NCBI GenBank assembly: GCA_039822105.1
Contig: JBCBMW010000015.1
Coordinates: 1-64,000 of the forward strand
Direction: 5' to 3'
DNA length: 64,000 nucleotides
Source: Parvularcula sp039822105
Lineage (GTDB): Bacteria > Pseudomonadota > Alphaproteobacteria > Caulobacterales > Parvularculaceae
Positions 27,336-35,485 of the stretch are shown here, one piece after another (positions within the stretch are counted from its first letter, which is position 1; the number at the start of each line of letters is the position of its first letter). The notes below the pieces were generated by a model. It was given only the letters and a program-made list of their open reading frames with translations. It had not been told where the DNA came from and searched no databases. A program made the translations under genes and the position numbers.

Positions 27336-27815
27336 ATGATACAGCCACCAAATACGCATCTTGCCGAGGTCAATATCGGTCGCACCAGGGGCACGCCTGA
27401 TAGCGCGGTGATGGAAGACTTTGTGCGGCTCACCGACCCGATTAATGCGCTGGCCGAGCGTTCTCCAGGCTTTGTCTGGCGCCTCACCGGTGACGGTAAC
27501 AACGCCATGGATGTCCGCTATTCCGACGATCCTCTCGAGGCGATCAATCTCTCCGTATGGGAGACGCCGGCGCACCTGGCCGAGTTCGTTTGGAAGACGG
27601 CTCACCAAAAAGTCTACAACCGGAAGGCTGAATGGTTCGAAGCGCCGAAGAAGCCGCATTTTGTGATGTGGTGGGTACCTGCCGGACACACGCCGTCTGT
27701 CCAGGAAGCCATCGAACGCCTCGAGCATTACCGCGAGCATGGGACCTCCGAGCACGCTTTCAGCTGGATGGATCTGCCAGAAGCCAAGATCTTCCAAGAG
27801 CGACGTTGTGCCTAA
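27336..27815 (+). CDS. DUF3291 domain protein
   Basis: A 159-residue protein with the family landmarks H-L-A-E-V-N-I-G-R, I-N-A-L-A-E-R-S-P-G-F-V-W-R-L, N-L-S-V-W-E-T and a W-W-V-P-A-G-H-T-P-S segment. It is a ferredoxin-like monooxygenase-type fold of unknown substrate. ATG 27336 or ATG 27321 may start it; the first has a weak GGA upstream. It diverges from kbl. Confidence 0.85.
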   Translation: MIQPPNTHLAEVNIGRTRGTPDSAVMEDFVRLTDPINALAERSPGFVWRLTGDGNNAMDVRYSDDPLEAINLSVWETPAHLAEFVWKTAHQKVYNRKAEWFEAPKKPHFVMWWVPAGHTPSVQEAIERLEHYREHGTSEHAFSWMDLPEAKIFQERRCA

Positions 27816-27862
27816 CCCGTGATCCCATCCATTTTTTGACGGAATTGCGCTAGGCCCTCCCC

Positions 27863-28828
27863 ATGGATCAGCTCTCGTTCCCCGATGTCTCGGTCTTTGC
27901 CGCCCCGCTTTATCTCGCTCTGATTGCGCTCGAGGTCTTTCTCCTCACGCGTCACGGCAGGAAAGAGGAGGTCACAAAAGACCTGACCACCAACCTTGTC
28001 ATGGGGACGGGGAACGCGATCTCCACCTTCACCCTTTGGGGCGGGGTTGCACTGCTGATGCTATGGGTCTGGGAGTTCCGGCTTTTTGATCTTGGCGTGA
28101 CGTGGTGGAGTTTTGCCATCGCGATGGTGGCCAAGGACTTCGTCTATTACTGGGTCCACCGGTTCCAGCATCGGGTGCGCTGGCTTTGGGCCAGCCACGT
28201 CGTCCACCATTCAAGCCAAGGCTACAATCTGTCGACAGCCCTTCGGCAGCCATGGTTCTCTGTCCTGGCGCCGACCTATCTCTTGGGCATCCCGGTCTTC
28301 CTTTTGGGGATTCATCCGGCGCTCTTCGCCTTCGCTGGGGCCATCAACCTCTTCTATCAGTTCTTCATCCACACCCAGGCGGTGAAGCGGCTGCCCGCGC
28401 CGATCGAAGCGGTTTTCAACACACCCTCGCATCACCGGGTGCATCACGCGACCAATCCCCGTTACCTCGACAGCAATTACGCGGGCATCCTCATCATCTG
28501 GGACAAGATGTTCGGCACGTTTGAGCCTGAGCGCGACGACGAACCCTGCGACTTCGGGTTGGTCAGCAACATCTCCACGCAAAATCCGTTGAAGGTCGCA
28601 ACCCACGAGTACTGGGCCATTCTCAAGGACATCGCAGGGCGGGGCCTCAAGCCGATCGAGCGTTTCCGCTACGCTTTTGCTGAACCCGGCTACAGTCATG
28701 ATGGCAGCCGCCTGACCACCGCGCTCATCAAGGAGCAAGCGGGCGTGAGGTTGTCGGGCGGACAGACCTCCACTATGGCCGCGGGATCGGAAAAGGAATC
28801 GTCGCCTTGCAAGCCATCGCATATCTGA
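27863..28828 (+). CDS. Sterol desaturase / fatty acid hydroxylase family membrane enzyme
   Basis: A 321-residue membrane protein with four to five hydrophobic segments and the di-iron histidine clusters of the family: H-R-F-Q-H, H-V-V-H-H, H-T-Q and H-H-R-V-H-H (about residues 100-195). These enzymes hydroxylate or desaturate lipids; in bacteria the substrates include carotenoids, sphingolipids and alkylglycerols. The 3' end overlaps the YggT gene by 22 bases. Confidence 0.9.
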   Translation: MDQLSFPDVSVFAAPLYLALIALEVFLLTRHGRKEEVTKDLTTNLVMGTGNAISTFTLWGGVALLMLWVWEFRLFDLGVTWWSFAIAMVAKDFVYYWVHRFQHRVRWLWASHVVHHSSQGYNLSTALRQPWFSVLAPTYLLGIPVFLLGIHPALFAFAGAINLFYQFFIHTQAVKRLPAPIEAVFNTPSHHRVHHATNPRYLDSNYAGILIIWDKMFGTFEPERDDEPCDFGLVSNISTQNPLKVATHEYWAILKDIAGRGLKPIERFRYAFAEPGYSHDGSRLTTALIKEQAGVRLSGGQTSTMAAGSEKESSPCKPSHI

Positions 28829-29109
28829 TCAATCAAATCATCGACCTCTATATTATCGTCCTTATCGTGACGATCATCATGAGCTGGCTCGTCGGTTTTG
28901 GCGTCATCAACCGCTACAACAACGTCGTCGAAGCGATTTTGAGGATCACGAGCGCGCTGACCGAGCCTGTGTTGCGGCCGATCCGCAATGTGCTGCCGTC
29001 GTTCGGCGGCCTTGATCTCTCGCCGATCGTTGTCTTCCTCGGCCTGCGCGCTCTGCAAGTCTTCCTCAACGGCTATGTGTTTGGGCCAGCGATCGCGAAT
29101 GGCCTTTAG
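28807..29109 (+). CDS. YggT family membrane protein
   Basis: A 100-residue protein with two hydrophobic blocks and the family signature of E-P-V-L-R-P-I-R-N-x-x-P then G-G-L-D-L-S-P-I-V-V. YggT proteins take part in osmotic tolerance and, in some lineages, cell division or thylakoid assembly. The start is TTG 28807 with AAAGGAA before it, inside the hydroxylase gene. Confidence 0.88.
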   Translation: MQAIAYLINQIIDLYIIVLIVTIIMSWLVGFGVINRYNNVVEAILRITSALTEPVLRPIRNVLPSFGGLDLSPIVVFLGLRALQVFLNGYVFGPAIANGL

Positions 29110-29111
29110 CC

Positions 29112-29987
29112 ATGGCGGCCACGCTGATTGACGGAAAGGCTGTCGCTGCCAGCCTGCGCGCCACCGTCGCCGATGCGGCAGCCACGCTTCCCAGGAAACC
29201 TGGTCTCGCAGTGGTGCTGGTGGGCGATGACCCTGCCAGCCAAGTCTATGTGCGGAGCAAAGAGAAAGCCTCGGCCAAGGCGGGCATGGTCGGGACCGTG
29301 CACCGGATGCCCGCCACCTCATCCCAAGCCGACGTCGTCGCGCAAGTTCGTCAGTTGGCAGAGGATGATGCCGTTGACGGTATCTTGGTTCAGTTGCCGC
29401 TGCCCGATGGTCTTGATGCAGATGAAGTGATCGCTGCTGTCCCGCCAGAAAAAGACGTCGATGGCTTGACGGCCACAAGCGCGGGGCAGTTGGCGCTGGG
29501 CCAACCCGGCCTCACCCCTTGCACCCCGCAAGGCTCCATGCGCCTTATCCGCGAGGTCATGCCGGATCTGTCGGGGAAAAGCGCCGTGGTGGTGGGGCGG
29601 TCGATCCTTGTGGGCAAGCCCTTGGCGCTTCTGCTGCTTGAGGCCAACGCGACGGTGACCATGGCGCATTCGAGGACAGCAGATCTCGCAGCTGTTTGTC
29701 GTGAGGCGGACATTCTGTGTGTTGCCGTTGGGCGACCTGAGATGGTGACCGCTGATATGATCAAACCCGGCGCTGTCGTCATCGACGTAGGGATCAACCG
29801 CGTGGGTGAGGGTGAAGAGAGCCGCCTCGTCGGTGATGTCGCTTTTGAAGGGGCAAAGGACGTGGCCGGAGCGATCACGCCAGTCCCTGGCGGCGTTGGG
29901 CCGATGACGATTGCTTGCCTTTTGCGGAACACCGTTGTCGCGTCGGCGCGGCGCCAGGGCGTGTCGGTTCCTGAAACACTGCTCTAG
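29112..29987 (+). CDS. folD: Bifunctional methylenetetrahydrofolate dehydrogenase / cyclohydrolase
   Basis: A 291-residue FolD: V-G-D-D-P-A-S-Q-V-Y-V-R-S-K (cyclohydrolase region with the catalytic lysine), V-Q-L-P-L-P, P-E-K-D-V-D-G, C-T-P-Q-G and the NADP fold G-R-S-I-L-V-G-K-P, closing with P-V-P-G-G-V-G-P-M-T. It supplies 10-formyl-THF for purines, which agrees with purH further along. It starts two bases after the yggT stop. Confidence 0.97.
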   Translation: MAATLIDGKAVAASLRATVADAAATLPRKPGLAVVLVGDDPASQVYVRSKEKASAKAGMVGTVHRMPATSSQADVVAQVRQLAEDDAVDGILVQLPLPDGLDADEVIAAVPPEKDVDGLTATSAGQLALGQPGLTPCTPQGSMRLIREVMPDLSGKSAVVVGRSILVGKPLALLLLEANATVTMAHSRTADLAAVCREADILCVAVGRPEMVTADMIKPGAVVIDVGINRVGEGEESRLVGDVAFEGAKDVAGAITPVPGGVGPMTIACLLRNTVVASARRQGVSVPETLL

Positions 29988-30057
29988 CAACGGCCCAGCC
30001 CGCAGCGACCATCACCACCTTCTGGCTTTTCGTTTCCGCGCTGGATACGCTCAAGGG

Positions 30058-30588
30058 ATGGCTGAAACGTTTGAAGAGATGTTGACCGGCGGTCACCCCA
30101 ACTCCCTTGGGCGGACGGTCGAGGTGGTGGACCTGGTGCTCGCAGAGCCGCACCGATTTGCTGAGCTTTTCGATTGCTATGAGAGTCAAGATGAAGTCGT
30201 CCGCCTACGAACCTCAAATGCGATGAAACGGGTTGAGAGCGAACGCCGTGATCTCTTGTTGCCCTATATCGATCGCTTCATTGAAGAGGTTGGCCAACTT
30301 GACCAGGCATCAGCGCAGTGGACGCTGGCTCAGCTCTTCGGCCGACTGTCGCAGGACATGAGCGACAAGCAGAAGACGTCCGCAACCGCCCTGATGAAGC
30401 GCAACCTCGAGCGACATGACGACTGGATCGTTCTCAATGCGACCATCGAAACGCTGTCGACATGGGCGAAGGAGGACACGGCTCTCCGCAAGTGGCTCAC
30501 GCCTCACCTTGAACGTTTGAGCACGGACAAAAGAAAGTCTGTCGCTTCCCGTGCTGCCAAAAAGCTCAAAGTCCTCAGCGGGATTTGA
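30058..30588 (+). CDS. HEAT-repeat-like helical protein
   Basis: A 176-residue protein that is almost all amphipathic helices, with repeats spaced about 40 residues (L-F-D-C-Y...V-R-L-R-T-S-N-A-M; Y-I-D-R-F-I-E-E-V; W-I-V-L-N-A-T-I-E-T-L), suggesting an ARM/HEAT fold. There is no signal peptide. The function is unknown. ATG 30058 gives a compact product but lacks a clear ribosome site; ATG 30079 is possible. Confidence 0.6.
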   Translation: MAETFEEMLTGGHPNSLGRTVEVVDLVLAEPHRFAELFDCYESQDEVVRLRTSNAMKRVESERRDLLLPYIDRFIEEVGQLDQASAQWTLAQLFGRLSQDMSDKQKTSATALMKRNLERHDDWIVLNATIETLSTWAKEDTALRKWLTPHLERLSTDKRKSVASRAAKKLKVLSGI

Positions 30589-30598
30589 GGCCAGGCGG

Positions 30599-31519
30599 CT
30601 AAGCTTTGAATAAGAAAACCCCGAACCATTCCTTTGGGTCGGTCCAAAACATCTCCACCTCCCAACCCGCGCGTTCAGCGATGCGGGCGACCGAGTTTTC
30701 GGTGAACTTGTGGGAATTCTCCACGTGCAGCCTCTCACCCGTACTGAAATGGAATGTCTGTCCACCGATCACCACGTCCTGTTCCGAGAGTGCCTCGGCA
30801 TAGATCTCGATCCGGCGCTCCTCGGCGTTCCACAGGGCCACATGCTGAAACTGGTCGACATCAATCGAAGCTCCCAGTTCACGATTGATCCGGCGAAGGA
30901 CATTGAGGGTGAACTCAGCGGTGAGCTTCTGCCGGTCGTCATAGGCCGCGATCAGGACGTCTTCATCTTTGACAAGATCGGCACCCAGAAGGAACCGGCT
31001 ACCCTCGCCAAGGTCGCGCCGCGCACCGGCAAGGAACGCTTCTGCGCCGCCTTTCTCAAAGTTGCCGATGGTGGAGCCAGGGAAGAAACCCACCCGGGAT
31101 GGCGCATCAAGAAACGCGTTCGGCAGCGTCACTTCGCCAAGGAAATCGGCCACAACGCCGTGGATATCCACCGCGGGAAACGATGACGTCAGCGCTTCTG
31201 CGGAAGCTTTCAAGAACTCATCGGCCACATCCACCATGACGTAAACGGAGGGTTCAACCGCTTTGATGAGCCTGCGAGACTTGATGCCTGCGCCGCTGCC
31301 AAACTCCGTGATCGCTGGCGCTGGTCCGAGAAGAGCAGGCAATTCTCCGAGCACGGTGCGCATGATCAACTCTTCCGTGCGCGTGACGTAGTAGTCTTCG
31401 GTCTTGGTGATCTTCTCGAACAGCTCGGACCCGCGTTCGTCGTAGAGCCACTTAGGAGAAAGACTCTTCTGCGCTTGAGAAAACCCAACAAGGACTTCTT
31501 GCAAAAACTCGTTGCTCAC
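30599..31519 (-). CDS. egtD: L-histidine N-alpha-methyltransferase
   Basis: A 306-residue SAM-dependent enzyme of the EgtD family: S-P-K-W-L-Y-D-E-R-G-S-E-L-F-E-K-I-T near the start, E-F-G-S-G-A-G-I-K as SAM motif I, F-F-P-G-S-T-I-G-N-F, and a C-terminal K-F-T-x-x-S-V-A segment. It trimethylates histidine to hercynine, the first step of ergothioneine synthesis. An egtB homologue usually lies beside it; none is in the window. Confidence 0.92.
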   Translation of the reverse strand: MSNEFLQEVLVGFSQAQKSLSPKWLYDERGSELFEKITKTEDYYVTRTEELIMRTVLGELPALLGPAPAITEFGSGAGIKSRRLIKAVEPSVYVMVDVADEFLKASAEALTSSFPAVDIHGVVADFLGEVTLPNAFLDAPSRVGFFPGSTIGNFEKGGAEAFLAGARRDLGEGSRFLLGADLVKDEDVLIAAYDDRQKLTAEFTLNVLRRINRELGASIDVDQFQHVALWNAEERRIEIYAEALSEQDVVIGGQTFHFSTGERLHVENSHKFTENSVARIAERAGWEVEMFWTDPKEWFGVFLFKA

Positions 31520-31606
31520 GGAGTATCCCCCGACGACGTCGCGACACGGGGGGGCCTATGGGTCTTGGCCAAAGACATCAACAGCTGAGGGCCAATTAAC
31601 TTGCCG

Positions 31607-32578
31607 TCAGGCAGTGTAATAGCTGCGATACCAGGCAATAAAGTGGCCCAATCCATCCTTAAGCGATGTTTTGGGGTCATAGCCGAGAAGCTCTCTCGCC
31701 TTTGTGATATTGGCCCAGGTCTCGCGCACATCACCGGGCTGCATCGGTTTCATCTCTTTTGTCGCGGTTTTGCCGAGATGCTCCTCAAGATAGCCGATGA
31801 AATCACCCAGACGCTCTGGCTTGTCATTACCCAGGTTGAAGATCCGGTGGGGCACACCCCCATCTGTTGCCGCGGGAATGTGATCAAGCGCGCGGATGAT
31901 GCCGTCCACGCAATCGTCGATATAGGTGAAGTCACGGCCCATATCGCCTTGGCCGAAAACAGAGATGGGGTCGCCTGCCAGAATTTTCCTGGTAAAGATC
32001 ATATAGGCCATGTCTGGCCGCCCCCAAGGGCCGTACACGGTGAAAAACCGAAGGCCAGTGAGGGGCAGGCTGTAGAGGGCAGCGTAGCTGTCAGCTAAGA
32101 CTTCGCCGGACTTCTTGGTCGCGCCGTAGAAGGAAGCAGGGCTGTCTGTTCGGTCGCTTTCGCTGAAGGGGATCGCGCTGTTCCGGCCATAGACCGAGGA
32201 CGAGGAGGCGTAGACGCAATGCTTCACGCCAAGCGACCGGGCGAGTTCCAAGATCTCGGTTTGTCCGATCAGATTGCTCTGCGCGTAGGCCAGTGGCTCG
32301 TCGATCGAATGGCGTACGCCAGCTTGCGCGCCCAAGTGGATGATCCGGTCGATCGGCTCGCCTCGCAACGTGGCCATAGCCCCGCCGTCAGCGAGGTCCG
32401 CCTCCAAAAAGCGAAAGCCTGGTTTGCCCTCAAGCTGTTGAAGACGCCCCCTTTTCAGTGCGACATCGTAGTAGGAGTTGAGATTGTCGATCCCCACCAC
32501 CTCATCGCCGCGAGCGAGCAGGGCCAGGGTGGTGTGATAACCAATGAAGCCCGCAGCGCCGGTGATGAGGATGGCCAT
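31607..32578 (-). CDS. NAD-dependent nucleotide-sugar epimerase (UDP-glucuronate 4-epimerase-like)
   Basis: A 323-residue SDR enzyme: G-A-A-G-F-I-G NAD-binding motif, L-G-A-Q-A-G-V-R-H-S, the catalytic S-S-S-V-Y-G and Y-G-A-T-K-K, and R-F-F-T-V-Y-G-P-W-G-R-P-D-M-A. These last motifs fit UDP-glucuronate 4-epimerases of surface polysaccharide pathways. It diverges from nadD, 66 bases away. Confidence 0.92.
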   Translation of the reverse strand: MAILITGAAGFIGYHTTLALLARGDEVVGIDNLNSYYDVALKRGRLQQLEGKPGFRFLEADLADGGAMATLRGEPIDRIIHLGAQAGVRHSIDEPLAYAQSNLIGQTEILELARSLGVKHCVYASSSSVYGRNSAIPFSESDRTDSPASFYGATKKSGEVLADSYAALYSLPLTGLRFFTVYGPWGRPDMAYMIFTRKILAGDPISVFGQGDMGRDFTYIDDCVDGIIRALDHIPAATDGGVPHRIFNLGNDKPERLGDFIGYLEEHLGKTATKEMKPMQPGDVRETWANITKARELLGYDPKTSLKDGLGHFIAWYRSYYTA

Positions 32579-32644
32579 AAGGCGTCGGGGGCTCCATGCT
32601 CTCGCCCCCGCCTATAAGTGTCAGTGATATCAGGGAGACGAAGT

Positions 32645-33226
32645 GTGAAAGGTCGAGGCCCGGTAGGGCTTTTTGGTGGCTCCTTCAACCCGCCGCACCT
32701 GGGGCACAGGGCGCTCGTCCTGCACGCGCAAAGGCGGCTCGGCCTCAACCGTGTCCGGGTGCTGGTCTCGCCGCAAAACCCGCTGAAGAGCGCTGACGTC
32801 TATGGATCGCTCGACGAGCGACTGGACGCGACGCGCGCTGTGATGCGCGGCATCACCGGGGTGAGGGTCGAGCCAGAGGCGGAGAACGGGCCTGCCTATG
32901 CGGTGGACACGATAGCCCGAGCGTTGAGCCAGGCCGGCGGAGCCCCGCTCGTCTACCTCCTCGGGGCGGATAGTTTTGCGGGTCTTCACCGCTGGAAGGC
33001 GTGGACGTCGATCATGGAGGCTTTGCCCATCGCTGTGATCAACCGGCCCGGGGAGCGCTTGGCGGCAGTCAAGAGCCCGGCCGGGCGACGGTATGCCAGC
33101 TCGCGGGTGCCGGAGCGTGAGGCGTTGTCTTTGCCCCACCTCAAAGCGCCCGCCTGGTGCTTCCTAACCGGTGTCAATCAAGACGTCAGCTCAAGTGAGA
33201 TTCGCCTCCATCAAAACCCTTTATAG
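32645..33226 (+). CDS. nadD: Nicotinate-nucleotide adenylyltransferase
   Basis: A 193-residue enzyme with G-G-S-F-N-P-P-H-L-G-H, the L-G-A-D-S-F strand and the final S-S-S-E-I-R motif. It makes deamido-NAD. GTG 32645 is preferred over GTG 32618, since GGGAG lies 8 bases before it. It opens a co-directional series continuing to the AMP-ligase-like gene at 40620. Confidence 0.95.
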   Translation: MKGRGPVGLFGGSFNPPHLGHRALVLHAQRRLGLNRVRVLVSPQNPLKSADVYGSLDERLDATRAVMRGITGVRVEPEAENGPAYAVDTIARALSQAGGAPLVYLLGADSFAGLHRWKAWTSIMEALPIAVINRPGERLAAVKSPAGRRYASSRVPEREALSLPHLKAPAWCFLTGVNQDVSSSEIRLHQNPL

Positions 33227-33289
33227 AACAGGGCAAGGCATGCTATCGGCGATCTTGCTTCTGCATTGAGAAGCGCCTGACGGAGAAAA

Positions 33290-33718
33290 GTGCTGATCAC
33301 CTCCCCGCATGCGGATGTTTCGAACATCCCTAGCCGTGCCGCCGCTGCTTCGGATGAGACCGAAGTCACGCTCTCTGCCGACGAGATTGTCAGCCAGGTG
33401 CTGACGCGTCTGGATGAGGAAAAGGCGGAAGACATCGTCACCATCGACCTCACGGGAAAATCCGACGTCGCCGACAAGCTGGTGATCGCCTCTGGCCGAT
33501 CGCAGCGCCATGTCGGTGCGCTGGCGGATAAGCTTGGGCGCTCGCTGAAAGAGTCCGGTCTCGGCCATGTCGCGACGGAAGGCCTTCCGGCCTGCGACTG
33601 GGTGCTGCTCGATGCTGGTGACGTGATCGTCCACCTCTTCCGGCCTGAGGTTCGCGACTTCTACAATCTCGAGCGGATCTGGGCACCAGAACGCTTCCCG
33701 CCAACCTCGGCGGAGTAG
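33290..33718 (+). CDS. rsfS: Ribosomal silencing factor
   Basis: A 142-residue RsfS/Iojap protein, with D-L-T-G-K-S-D-V-A-D-K-L-V-I-A-S-G-R-S-Q-R-H, then W-V-L-L-D-A-G-D-V-I-V-H-L-F and R-D-F-Y-N-L-E-R-I-W. It binds uL14 and blocks subunit joining in starvation. Start GTG 33290 follows a GGAG. The nadD-rsfS-rlmH order is common in bacteria. Confidence 0.95.
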   Translation: MLITSPHADVSNIPSRAAAASDETEVTLSADEIVSQVLTRLDEEKAEDIVTIDLTGKSDVADKLVIASGRSQRHVGALADKLGRSLKESGLGHVATEGLPACDWVLLDAGDVIVHLFRPEVRDFYNLERIWAPERFPPTSAE

Positions 33719-33719
33719 G

Positions 33720-34199
33720 GTGCGGCTCTCGCTCCTCGCCGTCGGGCGGGAGCAAAAGCGCGATCCTCTTGAAGAGGTCGGCGCCGACTACCTCAAACGT
33801 GCGCGCGGCGTTGCGGGGCCCTTGGGTCTCAAGGGTCCTGAGCTGCGTTTCATCGCCGCTGGCAAAGGCAGTGATCCGGCGGGCGAGGCCGAGAGGGTTC
33901 GTGCCGCCATCCCCGGTTCAGCAGTGCTTCTCGATCAGCGCGGCGCGTCATGGTCTTCTGAAGAGATTGCTCAGCACATTGCCAAACTGCGCGATGGCGG
34001 AGCCTCTGACCTTGCCTTCTGCATCGGCGGCGCCGACGGATTTGATCCTGCGTTTCGGGAGGAGGTGACCGCCGCTGGGGGAAAACTTCTCTCCTTTGGC
34101 CGAGCCGTTTGGCCCCATGCGCTTTGCCGTGTGATGCTCGCCGAACAGATCTACAGAGCCCTCGCGATCTTGAGCGGACATCCCTATCACCGGGCGTAA
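33720..34199 (+). CDS. rlmH: 23S rRNA (pseudouridine-1915-N3)-methyltransferase
   Basis: A 159-residue SPOUT enzyme with L-L-D-Q-R-G, F-C-I-G-G-A-D-G-F and R-V-M-L-A-E-Q-I-Y-R-A, closing G-H-P-Y-H-R. It methylates pseudouridine 1915 of 23S rRNA. Start GTG one base after the rsfS stop; its TAA overlaps the envC ATG as TAATG. Confidence 0.96.
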   Translation: MRLSLLAVGREQKRDPLEEVGADYLKRARGVAGPLGLKGPELRFIAAGKGSDPAGEAERVRAAIPGSAVLLDQRGASWSSEEIAQHIAKLRDGGASDLAFCIGGADGFDPAFREEVTAAGGKLLSFGRAVWPHALCRVMLAEQIYRALAILSGHPYHRA

Positions 34200-35341
34200 T
34201 GATTCTTCTTCCTGTCATGATCCTGGCGCTCAGCGTTCAGAGCGCTCCCCAAGACGAGGCAACGCGGCTCGAAGACCTCGAGCGCGAAATCGCTGAGAAG
34301 GAGCGCTCGGCTGAGGAGATCCGGACCCGTACGGAGGAAATGGAGCCGACGCTCAACCGCTTGCGCGGGCAGATCGTTTCCACCGCCTCAGCGCTGCAGG
34401 CGGCCGAGGCTCAGGCGACCCAGCTCGAGCAAGACCTCCAATCGATCGGTGCGCGGGAGGCGGTGGCGCTCGAAGAGCGCGAGGCGCGCAGCCTTGAGCT
34501 CAGCCAAGTGCTCGCAGCGCTGCAGAACCTGGAACGCTCGAAGCCGCCCGCCCTGGTGGTCTCCCCTGAGGACGCGCAGCAGGCCGCCCTGGCCGCCATC
34601 GCTCTTTCATCGCTGACGCCGCGGCTCGCCCAGATCGTTGATGAGCGAAAGGAAGAGATCCTTCGCCTCGCCGAGCTGCGCGATGAGAAGCGGGAGGCGC
34701 AGCGGCGGCTAGAGGACACCAATGCGGCCCTCGCCGAGCGTCGGCGGCTTCTCCAAGGCCTCCTTGATGAGCGGGAGTCGGTGTTCGATCGTGATATGGA
34801 GGCGCTTCAGCGCGTTGAGCGGGAAACCCGCCGTCTCGCGGCTGAGGCGTCGAGCCTTCGTGAACTCATTCAACGTCTGCGCTCCTTGCCGAGCGCCGAT
34901 GAGGTGATCGAGACCTATCAGCGCTCACGCCGGGACCTCGATCTGCCCGACACCTTCGTCGCCGCGCGGGGGCAGCTCGCCTACCCTGTGGCTGGTCTGG
35001 TCGTGGGGCGTTTTGGGGAGCGCGACAGCAGCGGCGAGCGGCGCGAGTCGATGGAGCTGCGCGCGAGGCCCGGGGCTGTGGTGACGGCGCCTTACTCCGG
35101 CACGGTGCGGTGGGCCTCGGACTTTGGAACGCTGGGAAATGTCCTGATCATCGATGTCGGGGGCAGCTACGCCACGGTGCTTTTGGGGCTTGAGACCTTC
35201 ATTGTGGAAAAAGGTCAGCGGATCAGCGCGGGCGAGCCTGTGGGTCTTATGCCTCAGCGTTCTGGCGCGGCCCCCTTGCGGCTCCAGGTGCGGCGCGGAG
35301 GCGCGCCCATCGACCCAAGCCCTTGGTTCGTCGAGCGTTAA
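34199..35341 (+). CDS. envC: Murein hydrolase activator EnvC-like (degenerate LytM)
   Basis: A 380-residue protein: signal peptide (about residues 1-16), long coiled coil (about 20-235) rich in E, R, L and Q, then a C-terminal M23/LytM domain (about 265-378) with G-R-F-G-E-R, A-P-Y-S-G-T-V-R-W-A and G-Q-R-I-S-A-G-E-P-V-G. The zinc-binding histidines are not all present, as expected for an EnvC activator and not an active endopeptidase. It activates amidases at the septum. It is translationally coupled to rlmH. Confidence 0.88.
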   Translation: MILLPVMILALSVQSAPQDEATRLEDLEREIAEKERSAEEIRTRTEEMEPTLNRLRGQIVSTASALQAAEAQATQLEQDLQSIGAREAVALEEREARSLELSQVLAALQNLERSKPPALVVSPEDAQQAALAAIALSSLTPRLAQIVDERKEEILRLAELRDEKREAQRRLEDTNAALAERRRLLQGLLDERESVFDRDMEALQRVERETRRLAAEASSLRELIQRLRSLPSADEVIETYQRSRRDLDLPDTFVAARGQLAYPVAGLVVGRFGERDSSGERRESMELRARPGAVVTAPYSGTVRWASDFGTLGNVLIIDVGGSYATVLLGLETFIVEKGQRISAGEPVGLMPQRSGAAPLRLQVRRGGAPIDPSPWFVER

Positions 35342-35377
35342 GGGGTGCCTTGTTGTTTTTTCACGGGACTTGCCGTT

Positions 35378-35400
35378 TCTCGGCTTTGCTTTCGCCGAGA
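35378..35400. terminator. Hairpin between envC and ctpA
   Basis: TCTCGGC and GCCGAGA pair across a 9-base loop. No T-run follows, so it may be a weak terminator or a processing site between the two co-directional genes. Confidence 0.3.
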
Positions 35401-35485
35401 TTCGATGACACATTTAAGGCAATCGCAAACGACAGCGCGCAACCTGAATCCTCGTTTTGACCCCAGCTAGCGCCGGAAAGTTCTT

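Noticed and set aside
27251..27508. ATG-started extension of kbl
   Set aside because: It overlaps the divergent DUF3291 gene and the true start has an ideal ribosome site at TTG 27250.
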